NCBI RefSeq assembly: GCF_900079775.1
Contig: NZ_LT556049.1
Location: forward strand, 120,372-184,371
Length of the DNA: 64,000 nucleotides
Origin: Leyella lascolaii
GTDB taxonomy: Bacteria; Bacteroidota; Bacteroidia; Bacteroidales; Bacteroidaceae
Direction: 5' to 3'
Below, in pieces: positions 17,765 through 26,987 of this stretch (position 1 is the first letter of the stretch; each line of letters starts with the position of its first letter). The position numbers and the translations under genes were made by a program. Under the pieces are notes generated by a model that was not told where the DNA came from, searched no databases, and saw only the letters and a list, made by a program, of their open reading frames with translations.

Positions 17765-18037
17765 ATGAACAAAACAGAACTGATAGAGAAAATAGCAAAC
17801 AGCGCAAACCTGAGCAAAGCAGACGCAAAGAAAGCTCTTGACGCTACCGTTGACGCAATCAAGGCTGCGCTCGTAGAAGGCGACAAAGTACAGCTCATCG
17901 GATTCGGAACATTCAGTGTGAACGAGCGTCCGGCACGCGAGGGCATCAACCCCGCCACAAAGGAGAAGATAACAATCGCCGCAAAGAAGGTCGCTAAGTT
18001 CAAGGCAGGTGCCGAACTGGCTGATGCCATCAAATAA
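17765..18037 (+). CDS. hup: HU-family nucleoid DNA-binding protein
   Basis: A 90-residue histone-like protein that bends and coats DNA as a dimer. It has the usual HU layout: MNKTELIEKIANSANLSKAD helices, the dimer core VDAIKAALVEGDKVQLIGFGTF, the arm region ERPAREGINPATKEKITIAA with its intercalating Pro, and a closing helix VAKFKAGAELADAI. The length is standard. It is monocistronic with a strong promoter and a terminator. Whether HU plays a part in the helically phased repeats around the window is only a speculation. Confidence 0.97.
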   Translation: MNKTELIEKIANSANLSKADAKKALDATVDAIKAALVEGDKVQLIGFGTFSVNERPAREGINPATKEKITIAAKKVAKFKAGAELADAIK

Positions 18038-18072
18038 AAAGAACAATTTTTCACAGCATTAATTTTTCAATC

Positions 18073-18105
18073 AAAGGGGTATGGACTATGTTCATGCCCT
18101 TTTTC
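18073..18105 (+). terminator. Terminator after HU
   Basis: AAAGGGGTATG (18073-18083) pairs imperfectly with CATGCCCTTT (from 18093), followed by T-rich sequence. Confidence 0.75.
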
Positions 18106-18157
18106 ATTTGCGTCCGGTCCCGCGCGGAGCACACCGCAGCGTCACCGTAAGGATGCA

Positions 18158-18196
18158 GACGGCGACCGGAACGCATCGTGCCGTCCGGTCGCCGTC
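18158..18196. terminator. GC-rich hairpin between convergent HU and C1 peptidase genes
   Basis: GACGGCGACCGGA (18158-18170) pairs with TCCGGTCGCCGTC (18184-18196). It has no T-run on either side, so it may only stabilise the mRNA end. Confidence 0.5.
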
Positions 18197-18221
18197 CTGT
18201 CTCCTCAATGCCACAAAGCCG

Positions 18222-19631
18222 TCAGTCGTCCGTTCCGAAGAGCGGATCCTCTGGCATCACCATCACCGGCTTCTGCTCATACTGCCTCAACATGTCCTGC
18301 GGAACATACTTCTTGTCAACCACAAGACGGAACATATACTCGCGGAACCATCTGTCCGACATTATCAGACAGCCAGCCTGACCGTATGACGCGCCCCAGC
18401 TGTTCTCCACCTTCCACTTCTTCGCCTTGCCGTCCGCGCCGAGGTCGACAGCCGTGAGAGTCATGGCGTGTGTGGAGCCGCTGTCGTATGTGGATATGCG
18501 CTCAGCCTTGTCCATGCCGAAAGTGGTGCCGAAGAGCGAGCCGTAGTCATAGTTCTCGGTGTCGAGATAGCCTCTTTTACGGTCGAGCTGCTTTCCCACG
18601 TCGTAGGAGCTGTACATCTTCCTGCCGTCCTTTATCGAGGCGATGGCAAGCCGCTCTATGTCGTCCATCGGCAGATTGAGATACTTCCAGTTCTGTCCGT
18701 CGTAAGTGTGGCGGTCGTACTCCACCTCGTAAGTCTTGTAATACTCCCGTCGCGGGTCGTTCATCACCATTATGAACGAGCCCTTCAGAGGTCCTCCCAC
18801 CGTAGCCTCATAAAACTCCTTCGGCGTATACTTGCGCGGTTCGCCCACCGTCCTGCCGTCCTTTGTCCTGAAGGCATAGGTGAACTCGCTCACCGGCTCG
18901 CCGAGGGTGAGACACAGCATGTTGTAGACAACAGACAGCATCTCCGTCTTACGCTCTTTCAGGGCAGCCGCCTTCTTGCCTTCCGCCGCCATCTTGCGCA
19001 GCTCGAGTCCGAACTCGCGCAGTTTCGACGACACCAACGACGACATCTTGCTTGTGTTTTCAGCCGAGAAAGTCTCAGGCTGCACACCTGCCGGAACGAG
19101 TCCGTACTTGTCCGCAAGGTCGCTTACTCCGCAGAAAGTACCGCCGTCGCTGAGCGGATTCTTGAAGAAAAACCTCACCCTCTCCGAGTCTATCGGCTCG
19201 CCGGCATGGTCTATCACGCCCTGCAACATGAGGTTGGCTTTCTCCAGCTGGTCGTAGAAGAACAGGTAGTTGTGAGAGAACTCCACCGTCAGCGAGTCGG
19301 CGTGCTGCTTCGCGAAGTTGGCTCTCAGCACGTTGAATCCCGAGAACATCCAGCAGCGTCCGGAGCTTTTCTGGTCGTGTATGCTCTGTGCCGGTGTCTC
19401 GTCACTGAAATACGTGTCCACCGTTCCCTGATTGGCGAAGTTCACCGCTATGTCGTCAATCCTGTTTGAAGCCATTGCGTTGAACACAGCCTTTGCCGAG
19501 GGCAATGCCCCGTGTGCCTTTCTCATGGTGCCGAGCATGTCGGGCGTAATGCCACCGTCCCTGCTCTGGGCGTATGCTGCCGCCGCTACGGACAGGCAGA
19601 TACAGAAAATCGTGATTCCTTTTTTATTCAT
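18222..19631 (-). CDS. Exported C1B cysteine peptidase (bleomycin hydrolase/PepC type)
   Basis: A papain-fold peptidase of 469 residues from the ATG at 19631. This start gives a signal peptide (KKGITIFCICLSVAAAAYAQ); the frame is open further upstream but without one. Catalytic residues are Cys in SSGRCWMFSG (about residue 92), His in GSTHAMTLTAVD (about 388) and Asn in VENSWG (about 410), spaced as in bleomycin hydrolase. Classical family members are cytoplasmic aminopeptidases. The signal peptide implies a periplasmic or outer-surface role, as in several Bacteroidetes homologues. It lies 85 bp downstream of the C10 peptidase gene on the same strand, so the two may work together in peptide breakdown. 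Confidence 0.93.
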   Translation of the reverse strand: MNKKGITIFCICLSVAAAAYAQSRDGGITPDMLGTMRKAHGALPSAKAVFNAMASNRIDDIAVNFANQGTVDTYFSDETPAQSIHDQKSSGRCWMFSGFNVLRANFAKQHADSLTVEFSHNYLFFYDQLEKANLMLQGVIDHAGEPIDSERVRFFFKNPLSDGGTFCGVSDLADKYGLVPAGVQPETFSAENTSKMSSLVSSKLREFGLELRKMAAEGKKAAALKERKTEMLSVVYNMLCLTLGEPVSEFTYAFRTKDGRTVGEPRKYTPKEFYEATVGGPLKGSFIMVMNDPRREYYKTYEVEYDRHTYDGQNWKYLNLPMDDIERLAIASIKDGRKMYSSYDVGKQLDRKRGYLDTENYDYGSLFGTTFGMDKAERISTYDSGSTHAMTLTAVDLGADGKAKKWKVENSWGASYGQAGCLIMSDRWFREYMFRLVVDKKYVPQDMLRQYEQKPVMVMPEDPLFGTDD

Positions 19632-19687
19632 GTCTTTATGTGATGTATAGTCATTCGTTCGTACACACTCCCGCCGCCCGGGCGGGA

Positions 19688-19710
19688 GCCGGACGGAGTC
19701 ACCGTCCGGC
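19688..19710 (-). terminator. GC-rich hairpin after the C10 peptidase gene
   Basis: GCCGGACGG (19688-19696) pairs with CCGTCCGGC (19702-19710), with a second CCCGCC/GGCGGG hairpin beside it. No T-run, so it is uncertain as a terminator. Confidence 0.4.
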
Positions 19711-19716
19711 ATGGCG

Positions 19717-22700
19717 TCAGAGCGCCACTTTCCTGCCGTTCACGATGTATATGCCTTTGGGCAGCTGCGGCATGATGACGTGTCCGTCTCTCACCGTGGC
19801 GGTGCCCACTCTCACACCGTCGACGCCATACACACCCGTCTCTCCGTCCTTCATGCCGGTCTCCGTTCCCTCTATGCCGTCTGTCACGGTGTTTATCGGA
19901 AGCTGTGCGGCGCGCAGACCGTCAGGCAGCTTTGTCCTGAAATAAGCCCTGAAGGGTTTTACGTCAGCGTCCTCCGTAGCGAGAGTGAATGCCGTACCTG
20001 CGTCGTTGAGCACGTATATGCCGTTGTCTGTCAGTGTCACAGTGGTGCCGTAGAAGCTGTAGCTGTCGGTTCCAGCCACGATGCGCGCGCCGTCTGAAGC
20101 CGCCACATCGACGTCTGACGCCGAGAACACGAGTGTCTTGCCCACCAGACTCTCGTCTGTCACCGAGAAGATATACGGCACTCCGTCCTGCATAGCGTCC
20201 GTCGTCTCGAAGAAGATGCCCGCTCCCTCGTCAGCCATACTGAATTCTTTGAGCATCAGTCCTTTCTCGGTGTTTATCCCGACAGGCACTCCGTCTGCCG
20301 TCACACTTTCCGGACGGAACGGCAGGGCTATTGTCTCCCACGAGCTGCCCATGCCAGCCTTGTCCACCACACGGCTGTAAGACATTGTCCGAGCCGTGAA
20401 GTTCTCGGGCGAGAAGAACCCGTAGCTGTCAGAGACAGTCACGTCTCCGGCTGTTCCGCCTTTCACCACCTGCGCCGACTCGAGTCCCGACGGCGTCTCC
20501 ATATCCTCCCCTATGAAGAACAGGGCTTCCGGAGCGCGGCTTGCGTTCACCATGGTCACCTGCGGCGCATGCCTCAGGTCTACAGCCACTATGTCTCCCA
20601 TCGGGATGTATCTCGCTGTTGGAGCCGATGCCGTCTTGCTTCCGTCAGCCTTGTAGGCTATCACTCCGTCCATCAGTCTGTTCACGTTGCCCAGTCCTCC
20701 CGAGGCGAGCTCGCCGCCCGTGCCATACTCCACGTTGAATCCGTATTGCATTCCCGTGGTCAGATTGTCAAACCTGAAAGGCAGCGACACGGTCTCTCCC
20801 GGCTCTATGCTTGCAGGCAGCAGCGTGTTCGAAAGGCTCCAGAAGGTGCCCTGCCCTATCTCTCCTCGCCATATGTTGAGCTTCACATTGCCCTCGAACT
20901 TTGTCCGGGCGTTGTTCTTCACTCTCACCTGTCCCTCTATGAAGTCGCCGTAGATGGTGCCCGAGGTGATGTTGCTGAACGTCATGGAGCTCACCTGCAG
21001 GCTGGCAGCGTCAGCCGCCGGGGTCGCCGTTATGTCCACCGTTGTGTGTCCTCCCGGCACCACGTTGTTGCCTGCACCGTCGTATGTGAGCCACACGTTG
21101 TATGTTCCCGTCTCCTTTGGAGTGAAGAAGAAGGTGAGCGTTGTGGTGTGTCCCTTCTTCAGCGAGAGAGCCGAGCGGCTTGCCTGTCCGCCCTTGTCAC
21201 CGGTCTTGCTTGCGAAGAGATATATCTCGCCATAGAACTCTTCGGTGTTGTTTCTGAACGTCACGTCGAGCTTCTGCTGCCTGTTCACCGTCCTGTCGCC
21301 CGTGAACTCTATCGACTCTATGGCGAGGTCTACCGGGCGTGTGTACATTTCGAGCGTGTAAGACCCGTCAGCCTTCACGTCGGCTATGATGTGGCGGTCT
21401 TTTATGTTGAAGCTTGTCTTCCACACGTCCGACCCCGTTGTCTTGCTTATCGGCACCACAGTGTAGACGCCTTCCTCCAGTCCGCTGATGCCGAAGCTGC
21501 CTCCGTAGTAGTAGTTCGCGCCCAGATTGTCAGCCCGGCTGGTCTTGCCTATGCTCACGAGCGAGCCGTCCTCAGCCACATAACCTATGCCGTAGTCGAA
21601 GCTGTTGGTCTCTCCCGTCCAGTTGATGTAGTTGCTGAATATCTCGTCGCCCCTTATCTCGGTGTCGTTGATGGTCATCATAGCCGTGTCGTCAGCCTCC
21701 ACTCCGTCAGGCAGACGCAGTATGAGAGCCTCCTGTCCCATGGAGTAGCCGTCGCTGCTCGAGCTTGCCCCGATGCCGCTGTTGTCTCCGGGGTTGAGTA
21801 TCTCTATGCGGAAGTAGCCGTCGCTGCCGCCTCCCCATCCCCAGTTGAGGTGGAAAAGCCCGTCTCCGTCGTATCCGTCCACCACGAAGGCGTGCGCTCC
21901 TCCCGACGCCGTACCGGCGAAAGCTACGGGATGACCGGTGGCTATCTCGTTGTAGATAAGGTCGGTCCACTCGTCCAAGGTGTAGTTGCTGCGGTACTCG
22001 GAGTGCGTGGCGTCATCATATCCGAAGTATTCTGCCAGCGGCTTTCCGCCGTTGAAACCCGCTCCCGACGACGGACCGTAGCCCATCTTGACTCCCGTTC
22101 CCACATACACCATCAGCTCCGCCACGGCGTTCTTCTGCTCGTCGGTGCTCTGTCCGTCGTATATGTCGGTCATGTTCGCCCAGTCTATCTCCGTTCCCTT
22201 GGGAATGGAGGGCATGCTTATCTGATGTCCGTTGCTGTCGAACGAATAGCGCGGTATGCTCTTCACCACCGCGTCGGGCCACTTGTAGAAGTACATCACC
22301 TGCGCGAGAGCCGTCGCCACGCATCCCGTCGCGCTGCGGTCGCCCTGCGTTCCGTCCGCGTTGTAGTAGCGCGGGCACAGCAGATTGTACGGGTCGCCCT
22401 GGTTCCAGCGGCTTGTCACGAGCGGTTGTATGGCGTGGCGCACCTTCTGCGCCTTCATCTGCCGGGCTTTCCTTTCAGCCGTCTCTTTGGTCACGCCCTC
22501 GCTGTCGAGGCGGTCGATGAACTCCAGATAGCCCTTCAGCCATGCCATCATGCCCTCCGGAGCGGTAGCCGGGTCGAACTCTCCGCTGTCAGTATAGCCG
22601 AGGACAGCCTCCGTGCGGTCGTCGCCCGACACGATGACATATCCCCTGTCGCCGCCCGCATTGAATATATAATATCCCGCAACCTCCGCGGCTGCCGACC

Positions 22701-22863
22701 TGCGGCGCGCCTTATACGCCGGTGTGGCGTCGGTTGTCATGGTTATTCCCTTCCCGGCAAGAAACGCCCTTGCCGTCTCGTGTGCCTGCTCCTTGCTTAT
22801 CGGGTCTGCGTGAAGACACATTGTAAGAAGGAGACACAACATCGTAAGTAATCCTTTTCTCAT
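19717..22863 (-). CDS. C10 (streptopain-type) cysteine peptidase with Por secretion tail
   Basis: A large secreted peptidase of 1048 residues. A signal peptide (MRKGLLTMLCLLLTMCLHA) is followed by a Spi-type inhibitory prodomain (about 22-125) and the C10 catalytic domain. The nucleophile is Cys in ATGCVATALAQVMY (about residue 181) and the His is in GGAHAFVVDGYDGDG (about 324), followed by the LNWGWGGGSDGYF motif. The remaining 650 residues are beta-sandwich-like repeats, and the end (LPKGIYIVNGRKVAL) matches the type A C-terminal signal of the type IX secretion system. The enzyme is thus predicted to be surface-attached or released and to be activated by removal of the prodomain. Such enzymes digest host or dietary protein; the substrate is not evident. 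Confidence 0.93.
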   Translation of the reverse strand: MRKGLLTMLCLLLTMCLHADPISKEQAHETARAFLAGKGITMTTDATPAYKARRRSAAAEVAGYYIFNAGGDRGYVIVSGDDRTEAVLGYTDSGEFDPATAPEGMMAWLKGYLEFIDRLDSEGVTKETAERKARQMKAQKVRHAIQPLVTSRWNQGDPYNLLCPRYYNADGTQGDRSATGCVATALAQVMYFYKWPDAVVKSIPRYSFDSNGHQISMPSIPKGTEIDWANMTDIYDGQSTDEQKNAVAELMVYVGTGVKMGYGPSSGAGFNGGKPLAEYFGYDDATHSEYRSNYTLDEWTDLIYNEIATGHPVAFAGTASGGAHAFVVDGYDGDGLFHLNWGWGGGSDGYFRIEILNPGDNSGIGASSSSDGYSMGQEALILRLPDGVEADDTAMMTINDTEIRGDEIFSNYINWTGETNSFDYGIGYVAEDGSLVSIGKTSRADNLGANYYYGGSFGISGLEEGVYTVVPISKTTGSDVWKTSFNIKDRHIIADVKADGSYTLEMYTRPVDLAIESIEFTGDRTVNRQQKLDVTFRNNTEEFYGEIYLFASKTGDKGGQASRSALSLKKGHTTTLTFFFTPKETGTYNVWLTYDGAGNNVVPGGHTTVDITATPAADAASLQVSSMTFSNITSGTIYGDFIEGQVRVKNNARTKFEGNVKLNIWRGEIGQGTFWSLSNTLLPASIEPGETVSLPFRFDNLTTGMQYGFNVEYGTGGELASGGLGNVNRLMDGVIAYKADGSKTASAPTARYIPMGDIVAVDLRHAPQVTMVNASRAPEALFFIGEDMETPSGLESAQVVKGGTAGDVTVSDSYGFFSPENFTARTMSYSRVVDKAGMGSSWETIALPFRPESVTADGVPVGINTEKGLMLKEFSMADEGAGIFFETTDAMQDGVPYIFSVTDESLVGKTLVFSASDVDVAASDGARIVAGTDSYSFYGTTVTLTDNGIYVLNDAGTAFTLATEDADVKPFRAYFRTKLPDGLRAAQLPINTVTDGIEGTETGMKDGETGVYGVDGVRVGTATVRDGHVIMPQLPKGIYIVNGRKVAL

Positions 22864-23001
22864 AGATACAGTTTTTATTATCAGTGTTATTTATCGGTCG
22901 TATAGGTCAGTCGCTGCCGCCGTCACTCGTCCCGTAACCCGCACCCTTCCTCACAAGGACATGCACATGAGCCTAATCATGACTGTGACGGCATCTATCG
23001 G

Positions 23002-23033
23002 CAAAGATAGCAATTTTGTTCTTATCTGCACAA
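23002..23033 (-). promoter_or_regulatory. Promoter of the C10 peptidase gene
   Basis: Minus strand TTG (23031-23033), 21-base spacer, TATCTTTG (23002-23009). The leader is about 135 nt. Confidence 0.55.
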
Positions 23034-23126
23034 TATTACTCTTAAAAAGAGGAAATATACCACTTTTTTCATCTTCCGCAATACTTCACGCGCCGCGCGA
23101 CGGATGCATGCGCATGGCGGGAAACG

Positions 23127-23542
23127 CATAAATATACTTAGATGATTTTGACAACGCAAAACCGCAAAACAGAAACGGCGGCAGACCGGAAACCGTATAA
23201 TAACCGCATACGCATGCGTTTCCACAACAGCGGAGGCATCCAGAACATGCCGAACGGGCTTTTCCGCTCCTCCGGAACGTCTCTTCCGGTCATCGGGAAA
23301 GGCTCCTTTGCATCGCGGAACGGGCTTTTCCGCATCGCGAAAGAGGCTCATCCGCATGCCGGGAAAAACCCAATAAACGCGCAAAACACGGCAACGCGCT
23401 GAATGTCAGCCACATAACCATACATCGAAAATAAGCGCATAAAAACACCGGAGGCAGTCTGCCGTGACTTACAGGCGATTCTCGCGGGGTTGAGGACGTG
23501 CCGAATGAATAAATATGCACGCGCATATGAATATTTATGCAC
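23127..23542 (+). repeat. Composite intergenic element, copy B
   Basis: Same order as copy A: CATAAATATAC at the left edge, ATTTTGACAACGCAAAACCG, a central array with cores at 23255, 23277, 23299, 23321, 23343 and 23365 (22 bp apart), CTCGCGGGGTTG, and AT-rich ends. The right end motif ATGAATA(A/T)(A/T)TATGCAC occurs twice, at 23505 and 23527, again 22 bp apart. It occupies about half of the 847-bp gap between divergent genes. No credible gene. Confidence 0.75.
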
Positions 23543-23644
23543 AAACGCTCCGCACCGCCATACACCGCACGCCGCGCCACACATGGCACTGACGCGCACG
23601 TCGGGGGAATAATCCGTAAAACGTGAAATAATAATGCCGATATA

Positions 23645-23675
23645 TTCGAAATAAGAAAATTTTTATGTAAGTTTG
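23645..23675 (+). promoter_or_regulatory. Promoter of dxs-trkA-trkH
   Basis: TTCG (23645-23648), 19-base spacer, TAAGTTTG (23668-23675), 36 bases before the start codon. Confidence 0.5.
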
Positions 23676-23710
23676 CATACCTGTTTATATGATACATATT
23701 ACTGATACAG

Positions 23711-25642
23711 ATGGACAAGAACAAGCTGCGGCTCCTCAGCCGCATAAGATATCCTGAAGACCTGCGACACCTCAGCGTGGAGGAGCTGCCCGAACTGTGC
23801 AGGGAACTGCGCGAGGACATCGTAGACGAACTGTCTGTCAACCCCGGACACCTCGCCTCGTCGCTCGGAGTGGTGGAGCTCACCGTGGCTCTGCACTACG
23901 TCTTCGACACGCCTTACGACCGCATAGTGTGGGATGTGGGCCATCAGGCTTACGGACACAAGATTCTCACCGGACGGAGAGACTGCTTCTGCACAAACCG
24001 TAAGCTGAAAGGGCTGCGGCCGTTCCCCTCGCCTCTTGAGAGCGAATACGACACATTCACGTGCGGACACGCCTCCAACTCCATCTCGGCTGCGCTCGGC
24101 ATGGCGGTGGCGGCGAAGAAGACGGGGCACGACGACCGGCATGTGGTGGCTGTGATAGGCGACGGGGCAATGAGCGGAGGACTCGCCTTCGAGGGCATCA
24201 ACAACGTGTCGTCCTCGCCAAACGACCTGCTCATCATCCTCAACGACAACGACATGTCCATTGACCGCGCCGTGGGGGGAATGGAGCAGTATCTGCTCAA
24301 CCTCGACACCAACGCCACATACAACCGCCTGAGATACAGGGTGTCGCGCTGGCTGCACTCCAAGGGTTATCTCAACGACAACCGGCGCAAAGGCATCATA
24401 AGGCTCAACAACGCGCTGAAGTCGGCGTTGAGCCACCAGCAGAACATCTTCGAGGGAATGAACATACGCTACTTCGGACCGTTCGACGGGCACGACGTGG
24501 CGGAGGTGGTGCGCCTGCTGCGCCAGCTCAAGGACATGAAGGGTCCAAAACTGCTGCATCTGCACACCACCAAAGGCAAGGGATATGAGCCTGCCGAGAA
24601 GGAAGCCACCATATGGCACGCGCCGGGGAAGTTCGACCCCGAGACGGGAGAGCGGCTCGACACCGTGCCCGCAGGGTGCCCGCCGCGCTATCAGGACGTG
24701 TTCGGGCAGACGCTCCTGCGCCTTGCCAAGGACAACCCGCGCATAGTGGGAGTGACGCCCGCCATGCCCACAGGATGCTCCATGAACATCATGATGAAGG
24801 CGATGCCTGACCGGACGTTCGACGTGGGCATAGCCGAGGGGCACGCCGTGACCTTCTCGTGCGGAATGGCTAAGGACGGACTCATACCGTTCTGCAACAT
24901 ATACAGCTCGTTCGCGCAGCGAGCCTACGACAACATCATACACGACGCCGCCATACTCAACCTGCCCGTAGTGCTCTGTCTCGACCGCGCCGGACTCGTG
25001 GGAGAGGACGGACCAACACACCACGGGGCGTTCGACATTGCCGCGCTGCGACCCATACCCAACCTCACCATAGCATCGCCCATGGACGAGCGCGAGCTGC
25101 AACGGCTGATGTACACCGCGCAGCTGCCCGGAAAGGGGACGTTCGTCATACGCTATCCGCGCGGCAGAGGACTGCTCTCCGACTGGGAGTGTGACTTCGA
25201 GGAGATAGAGGTGGGCACCGGACGGCTCATACGCGAGGGCTCCGACCTTGCCATACTCAGCTACGGTCCGATAGGAAACAACGCCGCCCAGGCGATAGAC
25301 AGCCTGAAGGCGGAGGGCTGCACGGCGTCGGTGGCTCACTACGACATGCGCTTCGTCAAGCCGCTCGACACACGGCTGCTCAATGACATAGCGCGACGCT
25401 TCAGCCGCATCATAACCGTTGAGGACGGCGTCAGGGCTGGAGGGTTCGGCTCGGCGGTGCTCGAATGGATGTGCGACAACGGACATCACCCCGACATAAC
25501 GCGCATCGGACTGCCCGACACGTTTGTGGAGCACGGCAAGGTGGAGGAGCTTCAGAGAATAACGGGTACTGACGCGGAATCGATAAAGAACGAAATAAAA
25601 AAGGCACTCGGACTTAACGACGCACAAAACAATACTCACTGA
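23711..25642 (+). CDS. dxs: 1-deoxy-D-xylulose-5-phosphate synthase
   Basis: First enzyme of the MEP pathway to isoprenoids and also a source for thiamine and pyridoxal. It condenses pyruvate with glyceraldehyde 3-phosphate using thiamine diphosphate. At 643 residues it has full family length. The TPP-binding motif [16 protein letters not shown] lies near residue 150, the domain I start has [20 protein letters not shown], and the transketolase-like domain includes [18 protein letters not shown] (about 425). The C-terminal domain is complete. The potassium transport genes follow one base after its stop codon, a linkage seen in other Bacteroidales; they are likely cotranscribed although unrelated in function. 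Confidence 0.97.
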   Translation: MDKNKLRLLSRIRYPEDLRHLSVEELPELCRELREDIVDELSVNPGHLASSLGVVELTVALHYVFDTPYDRIVWDVGHQAYGHKILTGRRDCFCTNRKLKGLRPFPSPLESEYDTFTCGHASNSISAALGMAVAAKKTGHDDRHVVAVIGDGAMSGGLAFEGINNVSSSPNDLLIILNDNDMSIDRAVGGMEQYLLNLDTNATYNRLRYRVSRWLHSKGYLNDNRRKGIIRLNNALKSALSHQQNIFEGMNIRYFGPFDGHDVAEVVRLLRQLKDMKGPKLLHLHTTKGKGYEPAEKEATIWHAPGKFDPETGERLDTVPAGCPPRYQDVFGQTLLRLAKDNPRIVGVTPAMPTGCSMNIMMKAMPDRTFDVGIAEGHAVTFSCGMAKDGLIPFCNIYSSFAQRAYDNIIHDAAILNLPVVLCLDRAGLVGEDGPTHHGAFDIAALRPIPNLTIASPMDERELQRLMYTAQLPGKGTFVIRYPRGRGLLSDWECDFEEIEVGTGRLIREGSDLAILSYGPIGNNAAQAIDSLKAEGCTASVAHYDMRFVKPLDTRLLNDIARRFSRIITVEDGVRAGGFGSAVLEWMCDNGHHPDITRIGLPDTFVEHGKVEELQRITGTDAESIKNEIKKALGLNDAQNNTH

Positions 25643-25643
25643 C

Positions 25644-26987
25644 ATGAAAATAATAATAGCCGGAGCCTATGCCATAGGCACTCATCTGGCTCGCCTGTTC
25701 GCGCGCGAGCACGAAAACATCATTCTCATGGACGACAGCGAGGAACGGCTCGAACGGGGAGAAGCCGACCTCGACATTCTCACCATCAACTCCTCGCCAA
25801 CCAGCGTGAAGGGTCTCAAGGAGGCGGGAGCCGACCACACCGACCTCTTCATTGCCGTGACGCCCGACGAGAACACCAACATCACGGCATGCATACTTGC
25901 CAAGGCGCTGGGCGCAAAGAAGACTGTGGCGAAGATAGACAATGCCGAATACATGGAGCAGGAGGCTCAGGAGTTTTTCAGGAAAATAGGAATAAGCTCG
26001 CTGATATACCCGGAAATGCTCGCCGCAAACGACATAAACACCGGTCTGAAGATGTCGTGGGTGAGACAGCGGTGGGACGTGCACGACGGCGCGCTCGTCA
26101 TGATGGGCATCAAACTGAGGGAAAGCTGCGAGATACTCAACCAGCCTCTGCGCACTCTTTGCGGTCCGGACGACCCTTACCACGTCGTGGCGATAAAACG
26201 GATGAACGATACCATCATACCGGGAGGTAACGACTCGCTACAGCTGAACGACATGGCTTACTTCATGACAACGCGCCAATACATTCCCTACATCCGGCAG
26301 ATTGTGGGCAAGGAACATTATGCCGACGTGAAGAACGTGATGATAATGGGAGGCGGGGCTACCGCAGTGAGGGCGGTGAACACGATGCCCTACTACATGG
26401 ACGCGAAAATAATAGAGACCGACGAGGAACGATGCGAGCAGCTCAACAATCTGCTTGACAACGACAAGGCGCTCGTGATAAACGGCGACGGACGCGACAT
26501 CGCGCTGCTCACGGAGGAAGGCATAAGGAACACTCAGGCTTTCGTGGCGCTCACGGGCAACGCGGAGACAAACATCCTTGCCTGTCTCACGGCTAAAAGA
26601 CTGGGAGTGCGCAAGACCGTGGCTATGGTGGAGAACATCGACTACATAAGTATGGCGGAGAGCCTCGACATCGGCACCATCATCAACAAGAAGGCGATAG
26701 CAGCCAGCCACATCTATCAGATGATGCTCGACGCCAACGTGTGCAACGTCAGATTCCTCATGGCTGCCAACGCCGACGTGGCGGAGTTCATACCGAAAGA
26801 GGGCTCGCGCATAACGCAGAAGGAGGTGAAGGACCTCGGACTGCCCAAAGGAATGACCATCGGAGGACTCGTAAGAGACGGCAAGGGGATGCTCGTGTCG
26901 GGTAACACACGCATAAACGCGGGCGACTCAGTGGTGGTTTTCTGCCACGACATGAACATGAAGAAAATAGAAAAACTGTTCATATGA
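25644..26987 (+). CDS. trkA: Trk potassium uptake regulatory subunit TrkA
   Basis: Cytoplasmic ring-forming regulator that gates the TrkH channel in response to nucleotides. The 447 residues contain two RCK_N nucleotide-binding domains, starting at IIIAGAYAIGTHLARLF (residue 3 on) and VMIMGGGATAVRAVNTM (about 232), each followed by an RCK_C domain. The first glycine motif reads GAYAIG, a mild departure from the usual GxGxxG, which could affect nucleotide binding in that half. It overlaps trkH by four bases (ATGA), so the two subunits are translationally coupled. Confidence 0.95.
   Translation: MKIIIAGAYAIGTHLARLFAREHENIILMDDSEERLERGEADLDILTINSSPTSVKGLKEAGADHTDLFIAVTPDENTNITACILAKALGAKKTVAKIDNAEYMEQEAQEFFRKIGISSLIYPEMLAANDINTGLKMSWVRQRWDVHDGALVMMGIKLRESCEILNQPLRTLCGPDDPYHVVAIKRMNDTIIPGGNDSLQLNDMAYFMTTRQYIPYIRQIVGKEHYADVKNVMIMGGGATAVRAVNTMPYYMDAKIIETDEERCEQLNNLLDNDKALVINGDGRDIALLTEEGIRNTQAFVALTGNAETNILACLTAKRLGVRKTVAMVENIDYISMAESLDIGTIINKKAIAASHIYQMMLDANVCNVRFLMAANADVAEFIPKEGSRITQKEVKDLGLPKGMTIGGLVRDGKGMLVSGNTRINAGDSVVVFCHDMNMKKIEKLFI

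Noticed and set aside
20569..22851. Long plus-strand open frame of 760 codons opposite the C10 peptidase gene
   Set aside because: It is a shadow of a GC-rich gene with strong codon bias. The opposite strand has a signal peptide, catalytic residues and a secretion tail.
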